The position numbers and the translations under genes are program-made. Below are positions 21,231 to 32,304 of a stretch of DNA of 64,000 nt, piece by piece (position 1 is the stretch's first letter; each line of letters starts with the position of its first letter). The DNA is taken from NCBI RefSeq assembly GCF_042477335.2, contig NC_091250.1, positions 61,635,384 to 61,699,383 of the forward strand, in the 5' to 3' direction. The notes beneath the pieces are model-generated. The model saw nothing but the letters and a program-made list of their open reading frames with translations, had not been told where the DNA came from and made no database searches. The stretch is from Ovis canadensis. Taxonomy: Eukaryota; Chordata; Mammalia; Artiodactyla; Bovidae.

Positions 21231-22909
21231 AGGAGATAGAAGCCAGGTTTAATACTGTTCACATCTCTTGGGTTCATCTGTGTCTGAAGCAAGGCTAGCT
21301 CTAGATTAATGAATAGTGTTAATAAATTTCCTTTCTGCACCAGTTTAGATTGGGTTTTGTCACATGCAACCAAGAGAGTCTTAACAAGGCATCTCAACTT
21401 TTTATTTTAATCATTTTTTCTAAAATGTATTCCACATGTTATTTTCACCTTACATAAAAGATGTTGAACATAATTCAGCCCTCCTTTATGACTTGGGCTT
21501 ATTATACAGTTGTCCCTAAGGGACTATTGGGGTGGGTCAGACGTTTACCTACTGTGCTTGTGAGATTTCTGGCTTTTCTCTTTTTCTTATCTCTGCCCTG
21601 CCTTATAGTTATAAGGAGCAGGCTCTGGCTTCATCTCGGATTTACTGCTTCTAGTGTGCAGTGAGGTTGGGAAGCATTAGCCAAAATTCTGGAATTTGGC
21701 ATCGAATGAAAGTAAACGCCTTTCATGTGGATTTAGAAGCACTGGTGAGGATAAAGTGCAAGGGCTTTGTGACATTTTGGCTCCCTGAAGTGTTTTTGTT
21801 TTTCTTTTCTTTATTTCTTCTTTTTTTAAAATGGTATTTGCTTTCTGTTTCTGCATTGTTCTGGATAGATGAGTTTTCTAGATGTTCCTGCTGGCTGAGA
21901 ATTTTACCGTAACAAAATTTTCACACTAAAAATTGTGCCATGTGAGCAAATTACGTAGGGCTGAAATGTCTTATAATTTAGCAAAGTTATTTAGTTTCTT
22001 CAAAGAAGGCACAGTAACCCACAGCAGTATTCTGAACCTCAGGCTGATTTTTAACTTATTTTTCTTCTTTTCTAAAATAGCCCTTTTATTTTCAACCTCT
22101 AATAGCATACACTGACTTGCAAGGGGAGGAGGAAAAAAAAAAAGTTTGTACCAGAGGGAGCAGGTTTACTTAAGGCAGAAGTGGAATCAATTTGGGCAAC
22201 TCTGAGTTGCCAATTCTGAACTTCCCTGCTAAGTACATGTGCCCTGGAATACATTGGAGCCACTTAAGCCCCATAAATGTGGAGCTGGAATACAGGATAA
22301 ACACGTGTAGGGGGCACGGAGCTCACTGCCCTTGCTAAGTTGAGTGAAAAACCAAAGGGACATACTCCCTCAGAGAAGTTCAAATGAAGACAATTGTTTT
22401 CAGAAAAAATATAACCCATGTCTGGTTTTGAAATTCCTAGTAAAACAGCAGCTCTGGTGATTTATCTTGTGGAATAAGCAAAATCTGCTTTCTAAAATGG
22501 CTATTTTTTATTTGTGCTCCCATTTGACGTGGACTCACATTACAGACATAAAATGCTCAAGCAAAAAACCATTATTTAGTTTTCATAATGAAGAGAGATG
22601 GACTTGGTTTTTGCTGGTTCCTGCCTTTCGAACGTTTGGTCTGCAGCTTTGGAGAACAGTTTGTTGTTAGGCAGCAGCTTGAGAATCCCAGAGGGTGACT
22701 TCTGTCCTTCACTGACTCAACATGTGATTCCTCGGCCCGCTGGGGCTCCCCATTCATATTTGCACCAGCTTGTGCGAGACACAGTCATTTTCAGTGATGA
22801 TGAGAGACATTACAAGGAGTGAGTGTCAGAGGATGAGGCATAGCCAGTCCCCAAGGCCCTGGCCTTCAAGGTGTGTTTCCAGTAAAGGGGTGGGAAGACA
22901 AGGAGGGTG
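21231..22909. other. intergenic, unassigned
   Basis: About 1.7 kb without a recognised young repeat or gene. Pyrimidine runs occur at 21795-21830. Confidence 0.3.
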
Positions 22910-22984
22910 GTTGCATTTCTAGTCTCTAGAAGACCTAACATGATTACACCAACTAACAGGTGTCATGGGCTCAGTTGTGTCCCC
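22910..22984. repeat. 75-bp segment duplicated at 26031-26105
   Basis: Identical to 26031-26105 except for two bases, on the same strand. It spans unique flank plus the first bases of the MaLR LTR that starts at 22961. Confidence 0.95.
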
Positions 22985-23440
22985 TCAAAATTCATAGATT
23001 GAAGTCCTCACCCTCAGCATCTTAGGATGTGACCGCATGGGAGACAAGGTCTTCAGAGAGATGATTAAGAGAAAATGAAGTCGTATGGGTGGGCCCTAAT
23101 TCAATATGCATGCGTGAGTGCGTGCCCAATCATGGTTGACTCTTTGTGACCCCCATGGAGTATATCGCCCACCTGGCTCCACTGCCCATGGAGCTTCCCA
23201 GCAAGAATACTGGAATGGGTTGCCATTTCCTACTGCAGGGGATCTTCCCAACCACAGGGACCAAACCTGCATTTCCTGCCTTCGCAGGCAGATATTTTGT
23301 CATTGAGCCATGTGGGAATCCAATCCAATAGGACTGGCTTCCTAATAATAAGAAGGGAAGCCTCCAGAACTTTGAGAAAATAAATTTCTGTTGTTTGAGC
23401 CAGCCAGAGACTGGGTCTCTGTGCGCTCACAGGGCAAGTC
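22961..23440 (+). mobile_element. MaLR (MLT1/MST-type) LTR fossil
   Basis: Starts TGTCATGGGCTCAGTTGTGT and carries GGGCCCTAATTCAATATG, CCTCCAGAACTTTGAG and AATAAATTTCTGTTGTTTGA. Solo LTR of the ERVL-MaLR group, ancient (eutherian age), with a Bov-tA SINE inserted at 23107-23321. Confidence 0.75.
23107..23321 (-). repeat. Bov-tA SINE inside the MaLR LTR
   Basis: Reverse element from GCGTGCCCAATCATGGTTG to CATTGAGCCATGTGGGAATC. Flanking AATTCAATA (23098-23106) and AATCCAATA (23322-23330) look like the target-site duplication. Confidence 0.85.
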
Positions 23441-23774
23441 AGAACTGCTAGGGAGTTGACCCTGGTGAACAGCCCCCAGCAGCAGAGGATGGCAGTTGGT
23501 GGAGAAACAACCATACTCTTGCCCTGCTACGGGGCTGAGCCCCAGATGTACACAGAAGCGGTTGACACACTGACACCCCTTAGCTGGTATCCTTCTCTCT
23601 TCTGTCCTACTTCTCCCTTCTCATATCACCTCCCAAATTAATGACATGTCTTTAAATCCTCATTTCAGCATCTGCCTTTAGCCTAAAGGAACCTAAGCCC
23701 ATTTCCTGGTTCAAAGTATTAGAGTTGCAAGCCACTTTCTTAAAAACAGCCTTTGGAAGTGACCAGTAGTTTGG
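23441..23774. other. intergenic, unassigned
   Basis: No gene or named repeat. Confidence 0.3.
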
Positions 23775-26774
23775 TTAGTTCAGTTCACTCTCTCAATCGT
23801 GTCCGACTCTTTGCCATCCCATGGATTGCAGCACACCAGGCTTCCTTGTCCATCACCAACTCCTGGAGCTTACTCAAACTCTTCCATTGAGTTGGTGATG
23901 CCATCCAACCATCTCATCCTCTGTTGTCCCCTTCTCCTCCCACCTTCAATCTTTCCCAGCATCAGGGTCTTTTCAAGTGAGTCAATTCTACGCCTAAGGT
24001 GGCCAAAATATTGAAGTTTCAGCTTCACCATCAGTTCTTCCAATGAATATTCAGGTCTGATCTCCTTTAGGATGGACTGGTTGCATTTCCTTGCAGTCCA
24101 AGGGACTCTCAAGACTCTTCACCAACACCATAGTTCAAAAGCATCATTCTTCGGTGCTCAGCTTTTTTTATACTCCGACTCTCACATCCATAGATGACTC
24201 CTGGAAAAACCATAGCTTTGACTAGACAGATCTTTGTTGGCAAAGTAATGTCTCTGCTTTTTAATATGCTGTCTAGGTTGGTCATGGCTTTTCTTCCCAA
24301 AAGCCAGCATCTTTTAATTTTATGGCTGCAGTCACCATCTGCAATGATTTTGGAGCCAAGAAAGTAAAGTCTCTCACTGTTTTCATTGTTTCCCCATCTA
24401 TTTCCCATGAAGTGGTGAGACTACATGCCATGATCTCAGTTTTCTGAATGTTAAGTTTTAAGCCAACTTTTTCACTCTCCTCTTTCACTTTCATCAAGAG
24501 GCTCCTTAGTTCTTTGCTTTCTGTAAGTGTGGTGTCATCTGCTTATCTGAGGTTATTCATATTTCTCCTGGCAATCTTGATTCCAGCTTGTGCTTCATCC
24601 AGTCCAACATTTCTCATGATGTACTCTGCATATTAGTTAAATAAGCAAGGTGACAATATACACCCTTGATGTACTACTTTCCCGATTTGGAACCAGCCTG
24701 TTGTTCCATGTCCCGTTCTAACTGTTGCTCCTTGACCTGCATACAGATTTCTTAAGAGGCAGGTTAGGTGGTCTGGTATACCCATCTGTTTAAGAATTTT
24801 CCACAGTTTGTTGTGATCCACACAGTCAAAGGCTTTGGCATAGTCAATAAAACAGAAGTAGATGTTTTTCTGAAACTCTCTTGCTTTTTCAATGGTCCAG
24901 CAGATGTTGGCAATTTGATCTCTGGTTCCTCTGCCTTTTCTAAATCCAGCTTGAACATCTGGAAGTTCATTGTTCACATACTGTTGAAGCCTGACTTGGA
25001 GAATTTTGAGCATTACTTTGCTAGTGTGTGAGATGAGTGCAATTGTACAGTAGTTTGAGCATTCTTTGGCATTGTGTTTCTTTGGGATCGGAATGAAAAC
25101 TAACCTTTTCCAGTCCTGTGGCCACTGCTGAGTTTTCCAAATTTGCTGGAATATTGAGTGCAGCACTTTCACAGCATCATCTTTTAGGATTTTAAATAGC
25201 TCAACTGGAATTCCATCACTTCCGCTAGCTTTGTTCATAGTGATGCTTCCTAAAGCCCACTTGACTTTGTACTCCAGGGTGTCTGGCTCTAGGTGAGTGA
25301 TCACACCATCGTGATTATCTGGGTTATGTAGATCTTTTTTGTATAGCTCTTCTGTTTATTCTTGTCACCTCTTCTTAATATCTTCTGCTTCTGTTAGGTC
25401 CATACCATTTCTGTCCTTTATTGTGCCCATTTTTGCATGAAAATTTCCCTTGGTATATCTTATTTTCTTGAAGAGATCTCTAGTCTTTCCCATTCTATGG
25501 TTTTCATCTATTTCTTTGCATTGATCATCGAGGAAGGTTTTCTTATCTCTCCTTGCTATTCTTTGGAACTCTGCATTCAAATGGTATAGCTTTCCTTTTC
25601 TCTGCCTTTCACTTCTCTTCTTTTCTCAGTTATTTGTAAGGCCTCCTCAGACAACCATTTTGCCTTTTTGCATTTCTTTTTCTTGGGGATGGTCTTGATC
25701 ACTGCCTCCTGTACAATGTTAGGAACCTCCATTCATAGTTCTTCAGGCACTCTGTCTATCAGACCTAATCCCTTGAATCTATTTGTCACTTCCACTGTAT
25801 ATTCCTAAGGGACTTGATTTAGGTCATACCTGAATGGTCTAGTGGTTTTCCCTACTCTCTTCAATTTAAGTCAGAATTTTGCAATGAGTTCATGATCTGA
25901 GCCACAGTTAGCTCCCAGTCTTGTTTTTGCTGACTATATAGAGTTTCTTATTCTGCGCAAAGAATATAAGCAGTCTGATTTCGGTGTTGACCATCTGGTG
26001 ATGTCCATGTGTAGAGTCTTCTCTTGCGTTGTTGCATCTCTAGTCTCTAGAAGACCTAACATGATTACACCAACTAACAGGTGTCATGGGATCAGTTGTG
26101 TCCCCATCACAACTGAGTAAGTAAGTAAGAGGGTGTTTGCTATGACCAGTGTGTTCTCTTGGCAAAACTCTATTAGATTTTTCCCTGCTTCATTCTGTAC
26201 TCCAAGTCCAAATTTGGCTGTTACTCCAGGTATTTCTTGACTTCCTACTTTTGCATTCCAGTCCCCTGTAATGAAAAGGACATCTTTTTTGTGTGTTAGT
26301 TCTAGAAGGCCTGGTAGGTTTTCACAGACCCATTCAACTTCAATTTCTTCAGCATTACTGGTCAGGCCATAGACTTGGATTACTGTGATACTGGATGGTT
26401 TGCCTTGGAAATGAACAGAGATCATTCTATCGTTTTTGAGATTGCATCCGAGTACTGTATTTCAGACTCTTATTGACTATGATGGCTACTCCAATTCTTC
26501 TAAAGGATTCTTCCCCACCATAGCAGATACAATGGTCATCTGAGTTAAATTCACCCATTCCAGTCCATTTTTGTTCACCGATTCCTGTAATGTCAATGTT
26601 CACCCTTGCCATCTCCTGTTTGACCACTTCCAGTTTCCTTGATTCATGTACCTATGCAATATTGCTTTTTACAGCATCAGACTTTACTTCCATCACCAGT
26701 CACATCCACAAATGGGTGTTTTTTTTCTTTGGCTCTGTCTCTATTCATTCTGGAGTTATTTTTCCACTGATCTC
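23775..26774 (-). mobile_element. BovB (RTE) LINE, about 3 kb body
   Basis: Autonomous RTE-clade retrotransposon body in reverse. From right to left it holds the apurinic-like endonuclease (26427-26627 and 26084-26425; GEFNSDDHCICYGGEES, VIQVYGLTSNAEEIEVE, FITGDWNAKVGSQE) and the reverse transcriptase (24633-25304; NKASGSDGIPVELFK, CFIDYAKAFDCVDHNKLW, HQGCILSPCLFN). The C-terminal part (23870-24497) ends [12 protein letters not shown]. The tyrosine codon of the YADD box is TAA and several frame breaks are present, so it is dead. A foreign segment of about 97 bp interrupts it at 26032-26128. Its 5' edge at 26774 abuts BovB 5' sequence in the opposite orientation. BovB entered ruminants by horizontal transfer (established). 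Confidence 0.93.
26032..26128. other. foreign insert inside BovB (templated copy)
   Basis: BovB runs GAGTCTTCTCTTGCGTTGTT on the left and resumes AGAGGGTGTTTGCTATGACC on the right. The bases between are a copy of 22911-22984 plus about 20 further bases ending in (GTAA)n. Confidence 0.85.
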
Positions 26775-27745
26775 CCCATACCCACAAGAGATGCTTAGAG
26801 GGCTCAAACAAACCTTGTGCACACCAGGACCCAGTGACCCCACAGAGACTGAAACAGAACTGTGCTTGAGTGTCTCCTGTGGAAGTACAGGTCAGCAGTG
26901 GACTGCTGCAGGGGCAGGGGCTCTGGGTGCAGTATACCTGGGTATGGCATAAGCCCTCTTGGAGGAGGTCGCCATTAACCCCACCATAAAGCCACTAGAA
27001 CTTACACAGGACTGGAGAAACAGACTCTTGGAGGGCACAAACACAACCTTGGACCCAGGAGAAAGGAGCAGTGACCCCACAAGAAGCTGACCCAGACTTG
27101 CCCATGAGTGTCTGGTGGAGGCATGGGTTGGTGGTGGCCTGTTGCAGGGTTGGGGGCACTGAGTGCAGCAGTGCTTTCATGGAACCCTTTGAAGGAGGTC
27201 GCCATTATCTTCATTACCTCCACCATAGTTTGGCCTCAGGTCAAATAACAGGGAGGGAACACAGCCCCACCCACCAACAGAAAATTGGATTAAAGATTTA
27301 CTGAGCATGGCCCTGCCCATCAGAACAAGACCCAGTTTCGCCCTCAGTTAGTCTCTTCCATAAGTCTCTTATCCTTCTCCATCAGAGGGCAGACAGAATG
27401 AAAACCACAATCACAGGAAACTAACCAATCAGATCACGTGGACTGCAGCCTTGTCTAACTCAATGAAACTATCAGCCATGCCTTGTAGGGTCACCTAAGA
27501 CAGACGGGTCCTGGTGGAGAATTCTGACCAAACGTGGTCCACTGGAGAAGGGAATGGCAAACCACTTCAGTATTCTTGCCTTGAGAACCCCATGAACAGT
27601 ATGAAAAGGCAAAAAGATAGGACACTGAAAGATGAACTCCTCAGGTCAGTAGGTGCCCAATATGCTGTGGACAGGGAGGCCTGGTGTGCTGCAGTTCATG
27701 GGATCACAAAGAGTCGGACATGACTAGCGACTGAACTCAACTGAA
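26775..27745 (+). mobile_element. BovB 5' region in sense orientation plus BovB 3' tail
   Basis: Sense BovB 5' leader (CCTCAGGTCAAATAACAGGG, GAGCATGGCCCTGCCCATC, AACGTGGTCCACTGGAGAAG, GTGCCCAATATGCT at 27664). It is followed at once by the BovB 3' tail (GTGGACAGGGAGGCCTGG to GAACTGAACTGAA type end). The leader stops within a few bases of where the adjoining minus-strand body starts in element coordinates. It is either a twin-priming inversion or an internally deleted BovB derivative. Confidence 0.75.
26795..27260 (+). repeat. two tandem units (about 233 bp) in BovB 5' leader
   Basis: TTAGAGGGCTCAAACAAACC (26795) recurs as TTGGAGGGCACAAACACAACC-like sequence (27028). CAGTGACCCCACA and GGAGGTCGCCATTA recur at matching offsets. 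The units resemble promoter-monomer organisation. Confidence 0.7.
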
Positions 27746-27906
27746 CTGAAGAATTTTAGAACCAGAGAACTAAAGGAAGCTTTTTATCTGGTGGATCCCA
27801 AGACTTCTTGGAATGGGTTAGAGATGGAGTTCCATCAAGGTAGCAATGAAAATCTCAGAACTGCATTCAACCTTCTGATAGCCTGAGAGAAACCATCTTT
27901 TTACCG
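27746..27906. other. intergenic, unassigned
   Basis: Short unique gap between BovB and the next SINE. Confidence 0.3.
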
Positions 27907-28125
27907 ATGGCTTCCCTGGTGGTTCAGATGGTAAAGAATCCGCCTGCAGCTCAGGAGACTTGAGTTTGATGTCTATTTGTTGGGAAGATCCTCTAGAGAA
28001 GAATACCCACTCCAGTATTCTTACCTGGAGAATTCCATGGACAGAGGAGCCTGGCGGGCTACTGTCCACGGTGTTGAAAAGAGTCTGACACTGCTCATCG
28101 TAACACTTTCACTTTCAGCTCCAGA
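27907..28125 (+). repeat. Bov-tA SINE
   Basis: Full head GGCTTCCCTGGTGGTTCAG and body through GGACAGAGGAGCCTGGCGG and AAAGAGTCTGACACTGC. Confidence 0.9.
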
Positions 28126-28519
28126 CTGCGTGCCACGTCTAGACTCCTATTCTCATACTCCTCACTTCATTCAGGAAGATGATGGCATACTGTGGGCAGT
28201 GTGGGACTGTTGCTTCATCTGAGGAATACCTTGCTGGAGCCAACATTTTCCTTGAAAAGCACAGTGAATGTATTTTACCCATTAGGAGATGAATTAGCTG
28301 CGATGACAGAATGCTGACTATTTAGGACAGTTAATGAGCTTCTCTGTAGGAAACAGCTGCATGGCATCCAAGGAATAGAGTGTGGTATGATTACATGCCA
28401 GCACATACCTGGCATGTAGTAGGCACTTAGTGCCCAACTCTTTAACCTTAGGCAAGTGACATGACTCCCTCTTTTTCCTAAAGTGGAAAATGTGGGGAGG
28501 GGAAGTCCATGATTTAGTG
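28126..28519. other. intergenic, unassigned
   Basis: A MIR-like stretch is possible near 28390-28480 (TGGCATGTAGTAGGCAC). Otherwise nothing. Confidence 0.3.
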
Positions 28520-28660
28520 GGAAAGTCTGGTTTTTGGTCTTAGCTTTGCCATGGGATCCTGGGTGAGTCCCGCCACTTCTCTGAGCCTCAATGTCCACAT
28601 CTGTAAATAGAGAATTAATTATAAGGTCTCTAAGGTGATTTTTAGCTAAAAAACTCAGAA
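28520..28660 (+). repeat. MIR
   Basis: TAGCTTTGCCATGGGATCC, CCACTTCTCTGAGCCTCAA and CCACATCTGTAAATAGAG follow the MIR core order. Confidence 0.65.
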
Positions 28661-30099
28661 TCCGATGGCTTCAGTGTTTCCACATACCCCTTTCCAGCTC
28701 TCACAATCTCTGATTTAATTGGATTTAGAATTGATTTGTTTCTGAGATGGATTTTTTTTTTAACCTGAGTAAAAATGAAATGACACTTTCCTTTCAGCTG
28801 GACTAATCCCAAGCCAGCAGCTCAGAGATGAGGAAAAAAGTGTCAAGTAGACAAAAGGAAGTGAGGGCAACCATGGCAGGGGCTTTCTGAAACCTGTCTC
28901 CTTTCAGCCAAAGGTGATCCTTGGGCCGATTACTCTCAACCATGTGCTTGCTGATAGGAAAGGAAGACTCACAGCCTTGATCTGACAAAACTCAGGCAAG
29001 GTGATGAGCAATCTATTGTTAAAATGTGGATTTCCTCAAATACTTGTTTTTAGATTCATTTTTGAAGAAAGCAGACTGCTTCGGGGTGTATTGTTCCTGA
29101 TCAAGCTCTTCCTAGAACTGCAGGCAGGATGTCATGTCTCCATCCCCAGCCTGGCCTCACTCATGGTGGGTGGTGGGTGCTCCAGGGGCAGAAACAGAAG
29201 TTTTTGAAAAAATGCTGCATACAGTAAATCCTGCATTAGGATTTAATTCTTGATCTGTTTACAATGTGTGTGTGTGTGTGCGCCTGTGAGGGTGTGGTAG
29301 TTAAATAATGCAGTTGATTTCTGTTTTACTTTTAGAAGTTATATGCCCAAATGATCAGACACCTGGGATAGCTATGTGCTTATCCTAACAATGCCACCCT
29401 AGAGAAATAATTTTGAAAATTCTCTATTCATTCTTGCTTTTAGAGTTGAAGACACAGTTTTCAAATTGTCCTCAGTGGTAGAGAAACAGTCTCTTAGGAG
29501 TGATTTTGAGTTTAAATAACCTTAAGTAATTCAGAGGAAGACTTGTGGATAAGGTAGGTTCTCTGGCTCTTTAAAAACATGCCTGATATATGTGGAAGGA
29601 AGGAAAGACTTAGAAAATCATCATTTCATAACTCCTGGGGAAATCATTGATTCAGACAATGGTCATCAATGCATAAACTCGTTAGATAAAAGATTGATGG
29701 GGAACTTGGCTACAAAGGGATCAGGCTGAAACTATCTAAACCAATGATTAATCTTTGTGTCACTGAAAGGAAGACATTGTATGCTTCCCAATGTGGTATA
29801 ATGTGTAACAGCACATGGTACCTCCAGGAGGGATCCCTGCCACAAATGCCAGTGGTGCCTCTAGAGCCCATTTCCATTCACAGGAGTCATGGAGAATAAG
29901 TAAAATCACTCAAATGGCACTACAGGAAGCAAAGAAATGAACCTGAATGTGGGTCATTTTTCAGGAAAACTGACCCAGTTTCTACAAATTAGTGGTGGGA
30001 AATAAAGATGGCAGGAGTATTTACGGTTAAAAGAGAATGGGGTTGGGAGGGGGGAGATTAAAAGAAAATGAAGAGACATCAAATGAAAGGAATGATTTT
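28661..30099. other. intergenic, unassigned; (TG)n at 29262-29282
   Basis: No gene or named interspersed repeat, one short TG microsatellite. Confidence 0.35.
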
Positions 30100-30330
30100 T
30101 TTTAAGAAAACAACTATTTAGGGGACACTTATGATAAATGGGGAGATTTGCTGGGGACTGGGTATAAGGCAATATCAGAGAATTCTTGTAAATTTTGTGT
30201 GGCGTGATCATAACTTTGTGGTTATGTGAGACAGAATTGACATGTTTTAGAGCTGCACATTGAAAAATGTAGGGGTGATATGACCCAATGCCAATTTTGG
30301 TTTGGACTACATCAGCTAGAACAAAAAACA
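30100..30330 (+). mobile_element. L1M-type 3' region, sense
   Basis: GGAGATTTGCTGGGGACTGG, AGAATTCTTGTAAATTTTG, ACTTTGTGGTTATGTGAG. The order resembles the old L1 3' region seen in antisense at 11215-11640. Confidence 0.5.
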
Positions 30331-31204
30331 AAGAATTTCTAGATGGATTAAGATAAAGGACATGTCACAGAATTAATCATTGCATCTGAGTGATGAGTGT
30401 ATGGGACTCCATTGTACTAGTCTCCTCCGGTGGGAGGAAGAAGTGAGGGAACTTTCCAAAGCCGGTCATTCTCAAGGTGGGGAGCCAGATGTCACAGGCT
30501 CCCTGTGGTCCCATCCACGTCAGTTAATTAGACATATTACTTTAAAAAGAAAGGAGGAGAAAAATAGAGCGGCAAGGAGAAGAAGGAGGCATATCTCCTT
30601 ATACGGGATGAAATGATCACCAGGATATAATTTTTAGTGATAAGACAAGAGACAGAATAATGGGCTTAGAATGCTACCATTTGAGTTCTTAAAAAAGTGG
30701 GGAGAGGGCAGGGGTAAATCTACCTTCCAGAAGGACACAGAGGAAATCAACGGTTGTTGCTTCCAAGAAGAGAAACTGGTGGCTGGGCCAGGAAAGAAGG
30801 GAAATTGACTTGTGCACCAGGTACCTTCTGTACTTTTTGGATCTTGTAGTATGCATGTATGTATCACATATTCGAAAGTAAAATTGGAAATAAAAGCAGC
30901 CAACAAAGAGATTGCATTTATTCCTCTGTTTCAAGCAGGGCGTTTCCAGTCTAGAGGAGGTCTTAACCATTGAGGGATTTTAGGTTTGAGGAGATGATGC
31001 TTCATTTATGCCTCTGCTTCTCAAGAAACACTTCCCATAGAACGTGCCGAAGGAATGGCCTGGGCAACACCATTTACAAGGCAGGCAGACGCAGCTCACT
31101 GACCACGGCTGAAGAGGACATGGGTTTCCTCCCCCTCCTCCACACTCTCTTCAGCCTCATTTCTTCTTCCTCTTCTCTTTCCCCTTCCCCTTCTCCTTCT
31201 CTTC
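30331..31204. other. intergenic, unassigned; CT-rich tract
   Basis: 30640-30900 resembles an old repeat tail (ACCTTCTGTACTTTTTGGATC, then AAAATTGGAAATAAAAG), not assigned. 31130-31205 is a C/T-rich low-complexity tract. Confidence 0.35.
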
Positions 31205-31371
31205 CCTCTTTTAATTAAAAACAATTTTGCTTAGTTTTGGTAAAATGTACATAACATAAAATTTACTATGTTAATGATTTTTAAGTGTAAAATTTAGTTG
31301 TTAACACATCCACATTGCTGTGCAACCAACTTCAAGAACTCTTCATTTTGCAAACTGGAACTGTGTACATT

Positions 31372-32304
31372 TTTAAAACATTTTTTTTATTGACGTATAA
31401 GTGATTTACAATGTTGTGATAGCTTCTGATGTTCAGCAAATTGTTTCAGTTATGTGTGTGTGTGTATACACACACATACTCTTTTCCATTATAGTTTATC
31501 ACAGGATATTTTTTAGGTTCTATTTACAAATTTTTTTTTAATTAGAGGAAAATTGTTTTACAATGTTGTGTTGGTTATCAAAGGATATTGAATATAGTTC
31601 CCTGTGCTATACAGTGGAACCTTATTGTCTATCCTATATATACTAACTTTCATCCACTGATCCAAAACTCCCAATCCATCCCTTCCCCACCCTTCCTCCA
31701 TCCTGGCAACCACAAGTCTGTTCTCTGTATCTGTGAATCTGTTTCACGGGTCATATTTCAGATTCCACATATAAGCAATACCATATGGTATTGGTCTTTC
31801 TCTTCCTGACTTATTTCACTTAGTATGACAATCTCTTATTCCATCCATGTTGCTGCAAATGGCATTAATTCATTCTTTTTTATGGCTGAGTAGTATTCCT
31901 TTGTATGTTGTTGTTTAGTCGCTAAGTTGTGTCCAACTCTTTGCAACCCCATGGACTGCAGCACTCCATGCCTCCCTGTCCCTCACTATCTCCAAGAGTT
32001 TGCCCAAGTTCATGTCCGTTGAGTTGGTGATGCTATCCAGCCATCTCATTCCATTGTGTGTGTGTGTGTGTGTGTCCGTTCATCTGCTGATGGACATTTA
32101 GGTTGCCTTCATATCTTGGCTATTGTGAATAAGGCTGCTATGAACATAGAAGGTGTATGTATCTTTATAAATGATAATTTTGTCTGGATATAAGCCTAGG
32201 AGTAAGGTTGCTGGATCTTATGGTCACTGTGTATTTAGTTTTTTGAGAAACTTCCATACTGTTCTCCATAATGGCTCCATCAGTTTACATTCCCATTGTG
32301 AAAT
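31372..32304 (-). mobile_element. artiodactyl L1, 5' truncated, inserted in L1M
   Basis: Poly(T) (reverse poly(A)) start, TTTACAATGTTGTGATAGC, then TATAGTTCCCTGTGCTATAC and CTGGATCTTATGGTCACTG. A perfect 10-bp target-site duplication TGTGTACATT lies at 31362-31371 and 32305-32314. A second L1 3' tail seems inserted at about 31511-31577, between TATCACAGGATATT and TATCAAAGGATATT. Confidence 0.85.
31905..32047 (-). mobile_element. BovB 3' fragment inside the younger L1
   Basis: GTTTAGTCGCTAAGTTGTG, CCATGGACTGCAGCACTCC, GTTGAGTTGGTGATGCTATC. Direct repeats ATTCC[T/A]TTGT lie at 31895-31904 and 32048-32057. This gives a third nesting level. Confidence 0.85.

Noticed and set aside
24633-25304. 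223-codon reverse transcriptase frame as a host gene
   Set aside because: It is the RT part of a decayed BovB LINE, with neighbouring BovB parts on either side.
31451-31480. TG/CA palindrome around GTATAC as a regulatory site
   Set aside because: It is a simple-repeat feature of the L1 3' end and carries no specific motif.
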